Origin: CAWVSB01 sp046710535
GTDB lineage: Bacteria > Pseudomonadota > Gammaproteobacteria > Pseudomonadales > CAWVSB01
NCBI GenBank assembly: GCA_046710535.1
Contig: JBKEHH010000008.1
Coordinates: forward strand, 69,582 to 133,581
DNA: 64,000 nucleotides
Direction of reading: 5' to 3'
This document shows positions 16,409 through 25,343 of this stretch, in pieces (positions within the stretch are counted from its first letter, which is position 1; each line of letters begins with the position of its first letter). The notes below the pieces were generated by a model. That model was not told the origin of the DNA, did no database searches, and saw nothing but the letters and a program-made list of their open reading frames with translations. The position numbers and the translations under genes are program-made.

Positions 16409-17596
16409 TTGACTGATATAACTGTGTTTCGAGCCAGCGCAAAAGCATGGCTGGAAGAGAATTGTCCTGCGTCTCAACGCACGCCTGTAATTAAAGAACA
16501 GCAGATTTGGAGTGGTCGCAAGCGAGAGTTTTATTGCGATGACGCTAAACTATGGTTTGAACGCTGTCGCGACCAGGGCTATACAGTGCCCGACTGGCCA
16601 ATCGAATATGGTGGTGCCGGCCTGAGTCAGCTAGAAGCAAAATCACTGAAAGAAGAAATGAATGCTTTAGGTTGTCGCCCGCCCCTTTACGACTTAGGCA
16701 TCTGGATGCTTGGTCCAGCATTACTAGAATTTGGCAACGAGGCACAACGCAAAGAACATTTACCCAAAATCGCACGCGGCGAGATAAGATGGTGCCAAGG
16801 TTATAGCGAGTCAGGAGCAGGATCTGACTTGGCTAATCTGCAATGCAAGGCAGAAGATCAAGGCGACCACTTTTTGGTTAATGGCGCAAAAATCTGGACC
16901 ACTTGGGCCGACAAAGCGGACTACATTTTTTGCCTAGTACGCACAGATCACGGCGCAGTCAAACAAGAAGGCATTAGCTTTTTACTTATTGACATGGACA
17001 ACCCCGGCATTACTGTTAGCCCTATTGCGTTAATCAGCGGCGAGTCTGAATTTTGTCAAACATTTTTTGATAATGTAAAAGTATCGAAGAAAAACTTAGT
17101 AGCAGAGCTTAATCAAGGCTGGTCAGTGGCCAAAGGTTTGCTGAAACACGAACGTAAACTAATGAGTGAGATTGGTGGGGACGTGCCCTCACCGGGCATA
17201 ACTCCGGTACAAGCAGCGATACAATACTTACCAATAAAAGACGGCAAAATTAGCGATACTAATTTAAGAGCCAAACTGGTCGAGCATGAGATGACAATGC
17301 GCGCACTAGGCCTGACTCATTTCAGGAGTTTTGAAGAGCGAATGAGTGGTAATCCTAATAAAAATATACCGCTCATTATGAAATATATTGGCACTGAAGA
17401 AATGAAAAATAAAGCCGAATTGATGCTTGCTTGTCTAGGGATGCAGGGCTTGGGCTGGGAAGGAGACGTATATACCGAAGATGAGTTAATGGTCACCCGC
17501 GGCTGGTTATTTTCTAAAACCATGTCGATTGCCGGTGGCACTAACGAAATACAACTCAATATTATTGCCAAGCAAGCTTTAGGGCTACCAGATTAG
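16409..17596 (+). CDS. Acyl-CoA dehydrogenase, probable catalytic subunit of a heteromeric pair
   Basis: This FAD enzyme introduces the alpha-beta double bond in an acyl-CoA. The 395-residue protein has SESGAGSDLANL, IWTTWADKADY (FAD and substrate loops) and the terminal GGTNEIQLNIIAKQALGLP. The classical catalytic Glu of the YEGT motif is absent (AGGTNEIQ here). A Glu at the alternative isovaleryl-CoA dehydrogenase position, E248 in LLKHERK, is present. That pattern and the paired gene 15 bases downstream recall the alpha2-beta2 FadE enzymes of steroid side-chain degradation. The start is TTG at 16409, placed by the TTGAGGA ribosome site; no closer ATG fits. Confidence 0.88.
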   Translation: MTDITVFRASAKAWLEENCPASQRTPVIKEQQIWSGRKREFYCDDAKLWFERCRDQGYTVPDWPIEYGGAGLSQLEAKSLKEEMNALGCRPPLYDLGIWMLGPALLEFGNEAQRKEHLPKIARGEIRWCQGYSESGAGSDLANLQCKAEDQGDHFLVNGAKIWTTWADKADYIFCLVRTDHGAVKQEGISFLLIDMDNPGITVSPIALISGESEFCQTFFDNVKVSKKNLVAELNQGWSVAKGLLKHERKLMSEIGGDVPSPGITPVQAAIQYLPIKDGKISDTNLRAKLVEHEMTMRALGLTHFRSFEERMSGNPNKNIPLIMKYIGTEEMKNKAELMLACLGMQGLGWEGDVYTEDELMVTRGWLFSKTMSIAGGTNEIQLNIIAKQALGLPD

Positions 17597-17611
17597 GTCG
17601 GAGAGAGATTA

Positions 17612-18751
17612 ATGCCATTAGTGTTAAACGAAGAACAACGTCTGCTAAAAGAAACTGCACACGAATTTTTTGCTAGTAATGCGCCGGTAGGCGCTTTACG
17701 TAAACTGCGTGATAACAAAGATAAGACTGGCTACTGTCAGCACACTTGGCAGCAGATGGCAGAACTAGGCTGGGCGGGGATAACAATTCCTGAAGCCTAT
17801 GGCGGCCTAGAATTTGGCGCTCTTGGCTTAGGCGCTATTATTGAAGAAAGTGGTAAAACTCTGGTTGCATCCCCACTGCTGGCAACGGTTGCGTGGGCGG
17901 CAACCATTATTGAGCTAGGCGGCAATGAAAACCAAAAACAAGAATTTTTACCTCGAATAGCCAGCGGCGAAATTACCCTTGCTCTGGCTTTAGAAGAATC
18001 CGCTCATCACAACCCAACGAATATCACCTTAACTGCTGAGCAAAAAGATGATGGATTTATCTTAAGCGGAGAAAAACGCTTTGTAGTCGACGGCCATACT
18101 GCAGACTATTTGATAGTAGCCGCTCGCAGCAGTGGCGCCATAGATGACTCTGAAGGCATAAGTATATTTGTTGTTAATGCCAACACCAGCGGAATAAAAC
18201 GACGACGCACAATTTTTGCCGACAGCCGCAATATGGCAACTATCGAATTTGATAAAATAGTAATTAGTAGCGACAACCTTATTGGTGAACTGCACAAAGG
18301 CTGGAACATATTAGAACCAGCATTGGATAGTGCGCGAATCTACCTAGCAGCAGAAATGTTAGGCGGTGCCACAGAGTGCTTTGAGCGAACCATAGGCTAT
18401 CTGAAAGAACGTGAGCAATTCGGCGTAAAAATTGGTTCTTTTCAAGCCTTAAAGCACCGCTGTGCCAAAATTTTTGTTGATTTAGAATTAGCCCGCTCAG
18501 CGGTATTGGATGCCTTATCAGCTATTGATGAAAACAGAGCTGACATTGCACAAATCGCTAGCCTAGCAAAAACCCTTATAAACGACATTTATTACTTAAC
18601 AACCAATGAAGCAGTGCAGATGCATGGCGGCATTGGTGTTACTGATGACTTAGATATTGGTCTTTTTCTAAAACGCTCACGAGTCGCTATACAGCTCTTT
18701 GGCGACAGTGGCTTCCATAAAGATCGCTACGCTAGCCTATGTGGTTATTAG
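17612..18751 (+). CDS. Acyl-CoA dehydrogenase, probable partner subunit
   Basis: This is a second acyl-CoA dehydrogenase chain of 379 residues, 15 bases after the first and with a GGAGAGAG ribosome site. Domain order is normal: an N-terminal helical domain from LNEEQRLLKETAHEFF, a middle beta domain with LALEESAHHN, and a C-terminal domain with EREQFGVKIGSFQALKHRCA and MHGGIGVTDDLDIG. Neither catalytic position carries Glu: the classical site reads QLFGDSGFH, and the alternative site is Ala241 in LDSARI. It is therefore probably the non-catalytic, FAD-sharing half of a heterotetramer with its neighbour, as in actinobacterial steroid FadE pairs. That role is inferred. The convergent SDR stop codon lies one base away. 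Confidence 0.85.
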   Translation: MPLVLNEEQRLLKETAHEFFASNAPVGALRKLRDNKDKTGYCQHTWQQMAELGWAGITIPEAYGGLEFGALGLGAIIEESGKTLVASPLLATVAWAATIIELGGNENQKQEFLPRIASGEITLALALEESAHHNPTNITLTAEQKDDGFILSGEKRFVVDGHTADYLIVAARSSGAIDDSEGISIFVVNANTSGIKRRRTIFADSRNMATIEFDKIVISSDNLIGELHKGWNILEPALDSARIYLAAEMLGGATECFERTIGYLKEREQFGVKIGSFQALKHRCAKIFVDLELARSAVLDALSAIDENRADIAQIASLAKTLINDIYYLTTNEAVQMHGGIGVTDDLDIGLFLKRSRVAIQLFGDSGFHKDRYASLCGY

Positions 18752-18752
18752 C

Positions 18753-19532
18753 TTAAGATTCTTCAAACTTAAGCAATACCTTCCACCACAAATTAGGCAT
18801 TAAGGCGTGCCATAGTGACAACTTGCGCGAGCCACAGGGATAAATTCGTTTTTTCCCTTTGGCTATACCTTGCTCAATCGCATCGACAATATCTTCAGGC
18901 TTTGATAATTGGCCATTTGCTTTACCATGAGCAATACTTTTCGGCACATCTACTAATAAGGCTTGCTCTACTAAAGGCGTATCCACACCTGAGGGATAAA
19001 TGACATGCACGTTAATACCAGTTTTGTGTAGCTCCCAGGCCAATGTTTCTGCATAGACGTTTACCGCGGCTTTGGAGGCACAGTAAGAACCCAAGTTTGG
19101 CAACATAGACTCGCCTGCCACCGAGCCAAACAGAATCATTTCACCGCTATCACGCTCTAGCATGCTCGGCAGTATCGCTTTCACCATATGTACGGTGCCT
19201 CCAAAGTTTAGATTCATCATCCGAATCACATTTTCTGCTTCATCGTTGACTAATGTCCGGCTAGGCATAATCGCAGCGGCATGTGTTAAGCGATCTATCG
19301 ACCCCAGTTTTTCGGTAACTTGCTTAACCTTAGCTTGTACATCTTCCCAATTAGACACATCACATTTAAAACAATGGATATTGTCAGACTGGGTAGCAGT
19401 TTCTTCCATCCCAGCTTCATTGATATCGAATATGGCGACTTGCGTCCCTTGCTTTGCTAAGCGTAGCGCACAAATTCGCCCCATGCCGCTGGCACCACCG
19501 GTAACTAATGCTGTTGTTATTTTTGCTGTCAT
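18753..19532 (-). CDS. Short-chain dehydrogenase/reductase
   Basis: This SDR has the cofactor motif TGGASGMGRICAL and the acidic beta-2 end AIFDINE, favouring NAD. VAGESMLPNLGSYCASKAAVN carries the catalytic Ser, Tyr and Lys. The C-terminal part is longer and basic (GKKRIYPCGSRKL, then LMPNLWWK) and may contact the membrane. It closely resembles the SDR at 44,739 (same TGG-x-GMG, same PDIxxxN-like ending), so the two are probably paralogues. An in-frame TTG exists at 19544, but the ATG at 19532 follows a GGGA site at good spacing and is preferred. A 7-base hairpin (GCTTAAG/CTTAAGC, 18751-18774) spans its stop codon. Confidence 0.87.
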   Translation of the reverse strand: MTAKITTALVTGGASGMGRICALRLAKQGTQVAIFDINEAGMEETATQSDNIHCFKCDVSNWEDVQAKVKQVTEKLGSIDRLTHAAAIMPSRTLVNDEAENVIRMMNLNFGGTVHMVKAILPSMLERDSGEMILFGSVAGESMLPNLGSYCASKAAVNVYAETLAWELHKTGINVHVIYPSGVDTPLVEQALLVDVPKSIAHGKANGQLSKPEDIVDAIEQGIAKGKKRIYPCGSRKLSLWHALMPNLWWKVLLKFEES

Positions 19533-19828
19533 TGTTAATCCCAAGCTAATTAAGCATCAACCGATACTAACGATGCGCGGCTGTACTAGCAACAACGCTA
19601 CGCTTTCATCCTTGTGGAAATATCTAATGGACGACTAGGCACGTCATAGATAATAAATTCTAATCATCGTTACGTGTTCGCCATTTTCAGTGCTTACTTT
19701 CGCCGCTATGCACGGCGCTGAAAGTCTGACGGAAATAGACGCCGTCGGCCTGTCCTGCTAAAGCTAAGGTTTTGATAAGTGTTCTGCCGTCAATATCGGA
19801 TCATCGGTGATTAGGCTGCTAAGGGTAC

Positions 19829-21013
19829 CTAATAGGCTGATGGTGAATTAGTACTCGGGAGTGTTCGAGTCTCCTTAATAACCTCAGGATCCAACGCATC
19901 ATAAGGCATTGTTGTTTTGAATTGCGGCCAATTGGCGACGATAGTATCGACAACTTTACTGCCTACTAAATAGGCTGACTCTAGCGAAGAGCGCATACCA
20001 GCAAAACCATTCTCGCCACTTTCTAACTGAAGGTTTTCAAGCGGCGTTAGTCCTGGCGGTTGCATTGAATAGTTACTGGCTGCTCTGAGCACCATAAAGC
20101 GGGATTTATCTACTTTTTTTGCCTTATCTAAGTAAATCATTGACTGATAACTGCCAGTGTCTTCCATGCCAGAAGTAACAAAATCCCCTTTCCCCCCTGT
20201 CCAATAGTGAGTCCAGCCATTCGCCCACTGAGTTAATAAATCACCATGCCAGAATGTAGCAGCTGCCATATGATCGCCCTTTAAAACAAACGGCGGTTTT
20301 TGCGCATTAGGGAAGCCTACATATTTAGCCCTAAGCGCCTGCATAGCTGGGTAGTCATTTAGTTTTGTATCTTTGGTCAAACTATATGCCCAATCAGTTA
20401 ACTGTGCATTAAGCCGATAGACTTCACCGTTTGTGGATTGGCCATATTTATTGAGTTTACTTAGATCAAGGGTTTGCCCATCTTTTATAGGGGCAGTATT
20501 AAACAAAGGAAAGTAACCACTTGACCAAGTCTTCGGTATTTCTCTGGCGTCGATTTGATGAGCTAAATCACCATCTACCAGCCATGTGGCCCAAGCTGCA
20601 GAGCCTATTGATGCATCTGCGGGATCAACACCTGCTATCCCTGCAACTAGCCAATAAGCGTGAGTTAAATCAAATCTTGAATCGAGCCCGAGTGCCATTA
20701 TGGCACTGGCTGCTTTGGCAGTGCCCATTCCGGTGACTATACCCATTACGCCTGTTTCGGGATTGATACAGATATGGTGGTGAGAAACCGCAAAAGGCAA
20801 GCATGTATCCAGTTTTTGTCCGGCTTTCCATAGTTGAAATTCTCCAGCTTTATCGCCTTCGTCCGCGCCGATTTCGAACATATTTACGACTACCACTTTA
20901 ATTTCGATTGGACGATCAATTATGGTCCTAGCTTCTGGATTCGATGGTGAGCAGCTAATTAAAAAATGGCACAAAACCGTGATACTGACTAAATTGAATC
21001 GGTTGATAAACAT
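19829..21013 (-). CDS. Purine nucleoside permease (NUP) family lipoprotein
   Basis: This protein of about 394 residues is of the NUP family, named from a yeast purine nucleoside transporter; bacterial members look like secreted nucleoside-binding or phosphorylase-like proteins. The mature part starts with IEIKVVVVNMFEIGADEGDKAGEFQLW and carries GIVTGMGTAKAASAIMALGL, YWLVAGIAGVDP and SGMEDTGSYQSM, all family features. The N-terminus is a lipoprotein signal ending in the lipobox LISC, so it is probably anchored in the outer membrane or periplasm. An in-frame ATG at 21046 exists, but the ATG at 21013 has a GGAGA site 7 bases upstream and gives a proper signal peptide. It may feed purine salvage (compare the phosphoribosyltransferase at 45.5 kb). 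Confidence 0.85.
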   Translation of the reverse strand: MFINRFNLVSITVLCHFLISCSPSNPEARTIIDRPIEIKVVVVNMFEIGADEGDKAGEFQLWKAGQKLDTCLPFAVSHHHICINPETGVMGIVTGMGTAKAASAIMALGLDSRFDLTHAYWLVAGIAGVDPADASIGSAAWATWLVDGDLAHQIDAREIPKTWSSGYFPLFNTAPIKDGQTLDLSKLNKYGQSTNGEVYRLNAQLTDWAYSLTKDTKLNDYPAMQALRAKYVGFPNAQKPPFVLKGDHMAAATFWHGDLLTQWANGWTHYWTGGKGDFVTSGMEDTGSYQSMIYLDKAKKVDKSRFMVLRAASNYSMQPPGLTPLENLQLESGENGFAGMRSSLESAYLVGSKVVDTIVANWPQFKTTMPYDALDPEVIKETRTLPSTNSPSAY

Positions 21014-21226
21014 TAAATTCTCCATATAAAAAGGATAAATATACAATCAAGTTTATCCGATATTTGCTACGGCCTAATAATAAAGCTGCCAAAAAATATA
21101 ACTGAACACAGCCTTATATGTTGCTAGCGTATTGTCGTAATAATCGGGCAGAAGACACTGACCTTGTTTGTTAATGTTAGACTTTACGCATACTAATTCG
21201 TCATGAAACTACCATCTTTATAAAAT

Positions 21227-21238
21227 GGAGATATCTCC
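21227..21238. promoter_or_regulatory. Perfect 12-base palindrome upstream of the NUP gene
   Basis: GGAGATATCTCC is a perfect palindrome in the 255-base gap between the response-regulator stop and the NUP start, about 215 bases upstream of the latter. It could be a dimer-binding site, perhaps of the adjacent regulator, but there is no direct support. Confidence 0.25.
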
Positions 21239-21268
21239 CGTAACGGCTCATATAGCTAATTAATAGAG

Positions 21269-21937
21269 TCATTCAGGCTTATATAAATTCCTATTTACAG
21301 CAGCTGCAGTAGCTTCAGCCCGATTATGTATATTCAATTTTTTATATATTTTTTTGATATGAAAAGCTACTGTGTTGGCCGAAATTTCCAGCAGCCCACT
21401 AACTTCTTTAACTTGATAACCCTTCGCTATAAAAGTAAGTATCTCGGTTTCTCGCTCAGATAGATCAATCTGATCTAGCTCAGCAGTTGGCTCAGGCTTC
21501 GCATCGGTTTCACGAAAGTAAGTCAATACCGATTGCGCTACGCCTGGTGACAATGGCGGCTTACCCTCTACCGCTTCATTTAGGTACTTACCAAGCTCTT
21601 CAGCCGAATATCCTTTCAGTAAATAACCGCAGGCTCCAGCTTGCAATGCTTCAAATAAATGTTTTTCGTCATCAAATATTGTCGTAACAATCGACAGTGT
21701 TTTTTCAGAATAAATATTTATATGCCTAACCAAGTCAATACCGCAGCCATCAGGCAAGCCTATGTCCAATAGCGCCATATCAAAACTGTCCGCATTCAAA
21801 TATTTAAAACCACTCGCAATAGTGCCAGTTACAGTAACCTCAGGATTATCAAATTTTAGCTTAACCACATCGGCCAACACTTTTGCAGCTTCGGCATGAT
21901 CTTCAACAATCAGTACTTTATTAATAGACGATTCCAT
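21269..21937 (-). CDS. NarL/LuxR-family response regulator
   Basis: This is a two-component response regulator of 222 residues. The receiver domain has the acidic VEDH pair near residue 13, the phospho-acceptor Asp58 in LLDIGLPDGCG and the conserved Lys in LLKGYSAEEL. The C-terminal LuxR-type helix-turn-helix reads LSERETEILTFIAKGYQVKEVSG and ends with AFHIKKIYKKLNIHNRAEA. It starts 5 bases after the histidine kinase stop, so the two form one transcript and a cognate pair. The regulon is unknown; the NUP lipoprotein immediately downstream on the same strand is the simplest candidate. Confidence 0.92.
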   Translation of the reverse strand: MESSINKVLIVEDHAEAAKVLADVVKLKFDNPEVTVTGTIASGFKYLNADSFDMALLDIGLPDGCGIDLVRHINIYSEKTLSIVTTIFDDEKHLFEALQAGACGYLLKGYSAEELGKYLNEAVEGKPPLSPGVAQSVLTYFRETDAKPEPTAELDQIDLSERETEILTFIAKGYQVKEVSGLLEISANTVAFHIKKIYKKLNIHNRAEATAAAVNRNLYKPE

Positions 21938-21942
21938 GTCAT

Positions 21943-24114
21943 TTACTCGTTAGATGTTGTTAGAGGAACAGTAATAACAACATTACAGCCAGCGTCGTTA
22001 CGCCAGTCAATTGTTGCATTTAACTCACGTGCTCTGGCATCAATATTGTAAAGCCCATTGCCCATAACAACGGCGTCACGATTCAAACCGACACCATTGT
22101 CCTTAACCTCGATTATTAAGCTAGTGGCATTAAGCAGCGAGATAATGCTGACTTCACTGGCATTAGCATGACGGACAATATTATTTAGCAGCTCTCTGGC
22201 AATATTAATAATATTCAAATATTGATAAGAACCAACCACAGTATTCACAGCAGTTATTTGATTATCCCAGTGCAACTGTAAATCAAAACTCTCACATGCT
22301 TCTTCTGCGACCGTTCGAATTTCCATTACCGTAGATTGCAGTGGCACTGGTTCGAACCGCAAAGCTGTAATCAAGCCGCGTAACTGCTCTAGAGTATCTT
22401 GTGCTAAGGTTTTAACCTTGGTGTCATCGGAAGCATAAATGAGTGATAGTAACTTATGCCCAATTTGATCATGTAAATCACGCCTAATGCGTTCACGCTC
22501 TTGATTTTGACCGGCTAAAAAAGCTAGGTGAAAATCATATAGCTGCTCGAATAGTGCGCTCATAGTAGTAACCATTTCAACATCACCAGCACCAAACAAA
22601 CGCTCCCCTTTCTCCGCATACTCCAAATATATTGGCGGTGAAAAACGATTGCCAGCAACCATTAAACCCTGACCTCTATGCTCCAATGCCGTAGCCGAAA
22701 ACCCGTTACGCCATTCTATTGTGCCAGGCACAAAAACCTGCTGCAAAATATCATTCCATGTACTCTTAGGATCATCTTGTTTACTAGCTAATAAAGTTGC
22801 TACAGCGTCGCTGAACAACTTATTTTTATCGATCACTTTCTTTCTTCTAATTCTAGAGTATAGCCACTCTCGTCCCGGCATATAGACAAACAACACAAGG
22901 CACAAAATAACAAAAGTAGAAAGGTGTGGGGTAAAGGTAGTCAGTGATGCAAATGCCATATCCAGCATTAGAAACACCATAAAAAGAGCAAACCATTCCC
23001 ATACATGATTAATATGATGCTCTAAATCAAACAACTTAAACCGACTTAATCCAAATAGAATCATCCAGTAACTAGAGCAAATAGCCACCCAAGCCAAGGT
23101 ACGATTCATTAATGGCTCCATGCCACTTACGGTTGGAAGGTAATAGAACAACATATAGGCTGTAGGCCCCATTAACCATGACAAAATAACCCAGGAAGAC
23201 CGAGCCCTTTCTACCGGTTTATTACGACTAAACCGCCACTGCTGGTAGCAAAATAAAATCACCAGAATAAAGCTTAAAAATATAGGCCCGTAAATCTCGA
23301 AATCGCTAAAATAAAGCCGCTGCTTGGTAAAATCGGTATTGAAACTCCAAGTATTGAAGACGGCATAAAGACTAAAAAAAACTGCCACAATAAAAATTCG
23401 TTTAGCAATAATATTTGCATGTGGAAGCTGTTGTGGGAAATACAACAATGCTACTGCGCCAAAAGTGAGGTACATATAATTACCTACGGCCGTTAAGCCA
23501 TCCAACAACACCATATCGGAGTAACTTCTCACCAGCATTGGCACGCTATCAATTGCTGATGGGATAATTGCGAAAGATAAACCAACACCACTCAGCGCAT
23601 AGTAAATTGTTTCCTTACCAAATGGGCGCCATACCCAAACCATAATACCCATTAAAGCTGACACTAAGCCTAAGAATAATCTAATCCAGGTTATTCTGGG
23701 TATTTCTTCTAATGACTTACTACCGCTTAACTTAACATCCACCACAGACTGGTCGGCAAAGCTTAACCGTATAACTGGGTGTGAAAACACAGAATGCAAA
23801 TCATCTTGCGCGGAAAAGTACTGAACCTTATTTTGATAGAGGGACTTTCGTTGTACAGGAGTTGTAGAAAAGTGGGTGACATTTAACTTAATCGTCTTTT
23901 CACCATTGCCAATTGAAATTATTTCACTACCTAACTTCAACCCTTGGCGTTGTAATTCAGGGGATACTTGAGAGATAACTATTTGATGAGTATTTGGATC
24001 TTCAATTACTTCAAAGCCGAGAGAAAACTGACTAGTAATCCAAATATATACCGTAGCAAGCAATACTACGGTAATAATTAACATACAGTTAAATAACAAT
24101 CGAGGAGAGGTCAT
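21943..24114 (-). CDS. Sensor histidine kinase with PDZ-like extracytoplasmic region and multi-TM domain
   Basis: The 723-residue sensor begins with a TM segment (about 9-30). An extracytoplasmic stretch of about 120 residues follows; its VISQVSPELQRQGLKLGSEIISIG looks like a PDZ fold (A/G-L-x-x-G-D-x-I type). Seven to eight TM helices follow from about residue 145 to 410. The cytoplasmic end has a GAF-like linker, the HisKA_3 box RRDLHDQIGHKLLSL with the phosphorylated His, and an HATPase with ELLNNIVRHANASE, DNGVGL and GNGLYNIDARA. It belongs to the NarX/DegS group with the downstream NarL-type regulator. The signal is unknown; a PDZ sensor suggests a peptide or misfolded protein terminus. 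Confidence 0.88.
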   Translation of the reverse strand: MTSPRLLFNCMLIITVVLLATVYIWITSQFSLGFEVIEDPNTHQIVISQVSPELQRQGLKLGSEIISIGNGEKTIKLNVTHFSTTPVQRKSLYQNKVQYFSAQDDLHSVFSHPVIRLSFADQSVVDVKLSGSKSLEEIPRITWIRLFLGLVSALMGIMVWVWRPFGKETIYYALSGVGLSFAIIPSAIDSVPMLVRSYSDMVLLDGLTAVGNYMYLTFGAVALLYFPQQLPHANIIAKRIFIVAVFFSLYAVFNTWSFNTDFTKQRLYFSDFEIYGPIFLSFILVILFCYQQWRFSRNKPVERARSSWVILSWLMGPTAYMLFYYLPTVSGMEPLMNRTLAWVAICSSYWMILFGLSRFKLFDLEHHINHVWEWFALFMVFLMLDMAFASLTTFTPHLSTFVILCLVLFVYMPGREWLYSRIRRKKVIDKNKLFSDAVATLLASKQDDPKSTWNDILQQVFVPGTIEWRNGFSATALEHRGQGLMVAGNRFSPPIYLEYAEKGERLFGAGDVEMVTTMSALFEQLYDFHLAFLAGQNQERERIRRDLHDQIGHKLLSLIYASDDTKVKTLAQDTLEQLRGLITALRFEPVPLQSTVMEIRTVAEEACESFDLQLHWDNQITAVNTVVGSYQYLNIINIARELLNNIVRHANASEVSIISLLNATSLIIEVKDNGVGLNRDAVVMGNGLYNIDARARELNATIDWRNDAGCNVVITVPLTTSNE

Positions 24115-24150
24115 TCCGTTTACAACTCCATACTATAAAGTTTTATATAG

Positions 24151-24393
24151 CTATTTATTACCCTTTAAAATAGTTGCTAAAGCTTGCGCATGTTCTGCCG
24201 CATGCTGCCCAACAGTCGTCAGATAGCCACCATCACTTTTAGAAACTAGGTCTTTTTCAAATAAGCGCTTAGTCGCGGCTATGTCAGTACCGCTAGCAGT
24301 GTGGGAGTGAACTTTAATACCTTGCTGATGAGAGCTCAGGTCAAACAATAACAAAATATCTATTTCTTCTACTTGATCTGGAGACAACGGCAT
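24151..24393 (-). CDS. TIGR02647-family small protein
   Basis: This 80-residue protein is of a gammaproteobacterial family of unknown function. The recognised pattern is LSPDQVEEIDILLLFDLSSHQQGIKVH in the first half and SDGGYLTTVGQHAAEHAQAL in the second. The fold looks like a winged helix (an L-fragment followed by a DGGYLT-L-G wing), so DNA binding is possible. It lies upstream of the histidine kinase gene on the same strand, 36 bases away, and could be its first gene. No catalytic residues are visible. An ATG at 24393 is preceded by an AAGGAAT site. Confidence 0.82.
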   Translation of the reverse strand: MPLSPDQVEEIDILLLFDLSSHQQGIKVHSHTASGTDIAATKRLFEKDLVSKSDGGYLTTVGQHAAEHAQALATILKGNK

Positions 24394-24460
24394 ATCAATT
24401 CCTTATTAATCTTATTTAGTAACATAGTGGTTGTATCTATCGTTGATGCCAACCTCTGGA

Positions 24461-25018
24461 TTAATTATCGGTGGCAAGCAAATATGGAAATAATTGCTCC
24501 TTTTCTTTATCTGATAATCCAGCTATCCGTTTGATATTGCGTTCAGACACCCCATCAACATCCGGATACTGTGCAATTGCTTTTGTCACACTGTCTTCAC
24601 GCAAAATATGTAATATTGGATAAGGTGAGCGATTGGTTAAATTTTCACTGTCGTCAGGGCTGGCATCAGCAAAACAATAGTCAGGATGAAAGCTGGCAAC
24701 CTGAAAAATACCCTGCCAGTTAAACTGCAATAGTAAATTATCAATTAAATCTAGAAACTGATTGTAGTCTTCAAAATCTGTCAATATCTTTGGAATAATT
24801 AACAAGGTTGTTTCTAATTTTTCTATATCGGTGTTTTCAAGTAGCTCAATTTCTAAAACAAATTCTTCAAGTAGCTGCTCATCTGTTTGCGACTCAGATA
24901 CGACAAGCCTTATAGATTCAGCCAACACCACTCGCTTTGCAAACGGGCATAAATTTAATCCAACAATGACATCAGTTAGCCACTGCTGTGTCTGCACTAT
25001 TATTTTTTTCTTATCCAT
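24461..25018 (-). CDS. DUF1415 family protein
   Basis: This is a conserved proteobacterial protein of about 185 residues without known function. The signature QWLTDVIVGLNLCPFAKRVV with its Cys is near the N-terminus, and VASFHPDYCFADA with NRSPYPILHILREDSV follows in the second half. The ATG at 25018 (MDKKK) is preferred. An in-frame ATG at 25069 lies within the hairpin of the rubredoxin terminator, so the longer reading would begin inside that structure. The ribosome site before 25018 is weak. Confidence 0.82.
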   Translation of the reverse strand: MDKKKIIVQTQQWLTDVIVGLNLCPFAKRVVLAESIRLVVSESQTDEQLLEEFVLEIELLENTDIEKLETTLLIIPKILTDFEDYNQFLDLIDNLLLQFNWQGIFQVASFHPDYCFADASPDDSENLTNRSPYPILHILREDSVTKAIAQYPDVDGVSERNIKRIAGLSDKEKEQLFPYLLATDN

Positions 25019-25051
25019 TACAATTTTCACAGGCAGGTTAACAACAGGCAT

Positions 25052-25077
25052 AAAAAAGCCCAGCTTCAACTGGGCTT
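25052..25077 (-). terminator. Intrinsic terminator after rubredoxin
   Basis: On the minus strand AAGCCCAG pairs with CTGGGCTT around a 6-base loop and runs into TTTTTT. It lies 16 bases after the rubredoxin stop. Confidence 0.85.
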
Positions 25078-25092
25078 AAACTATACGTCATT

Positions 25093-25263
25093 TTATTCCA
25101 TCAAATCAAAGTCAAATTTACTAATACCACAATCAGGGCATTCAAAATCTTCTGGTACATCTTCCCATTTAGTACCTGGGTCAATACCTGCATCTGGCAA
25201 ACCTAGTTCTTCCTCATAGATAAAACCACAAATAACGCATTCCCACTTTTTAAATTCACTCAT
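25093..25263 (-). CDS. Rubredoxin
   Basis: Rubredoxin is a small one-iron electron carrier of 56 residues. The two metal-binding pairs are Cys9-x2-Cys12 (ECVICGFIYEEE) and Cys42-x2-Cys45 (ECPDCGISKFDF), with the typical GLPDAGIDPGTKWEDVPEDF between them. In aerobic gammaproteobacteria rubredoxins pass electrons to alkane or fatty-acid hydroxylases and other oxygenases. No rubredoxin reductase is adjacent. The Rieske enzyme at 5.4 kb lacks a reductase, but a link is only speculation. A clear terminator follows, so the gene is probably monocistronic. Confidence 0.94.
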   Translation of the reverse strand: MSEFKKWECVICGFIYEEELGLPDAGIDPGTKWEDVPEDFECPDCGISKFDFDLME

Positions 25264-25343
25264 TATCAGTCAAGCTCCAATAGTTGATCGATTTACCCAA
25301 ATATTATCACGGCAAAAATAATTCTAAACTAACAATTCGCTAA

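Noticed and set aside
18751..18774. GCTTAAG/CTTAAGC hairpin as a terminator between convergent genes
   Set aside because: It is short, has a 10-base loop, no T-run and lies largely inside the SDR coding end.
19696..19725. Imperfect stem-loop after the SDR at 18.7-19.5 kb (ACTTTC with GAAAGT and a bulge) as a terminator
   Set aside because: No T-run follows on either strand, the stem is interrupted, and it lies upstream of the SDR start, so it has no clear role.
21227..21238. 12-base palindrome as a proven operator of the adjacent response regulator
   Set aside because: It does not match the known NarL-type heptamer pattern and lies far from the NUP start; retained only as a low-confidence site.
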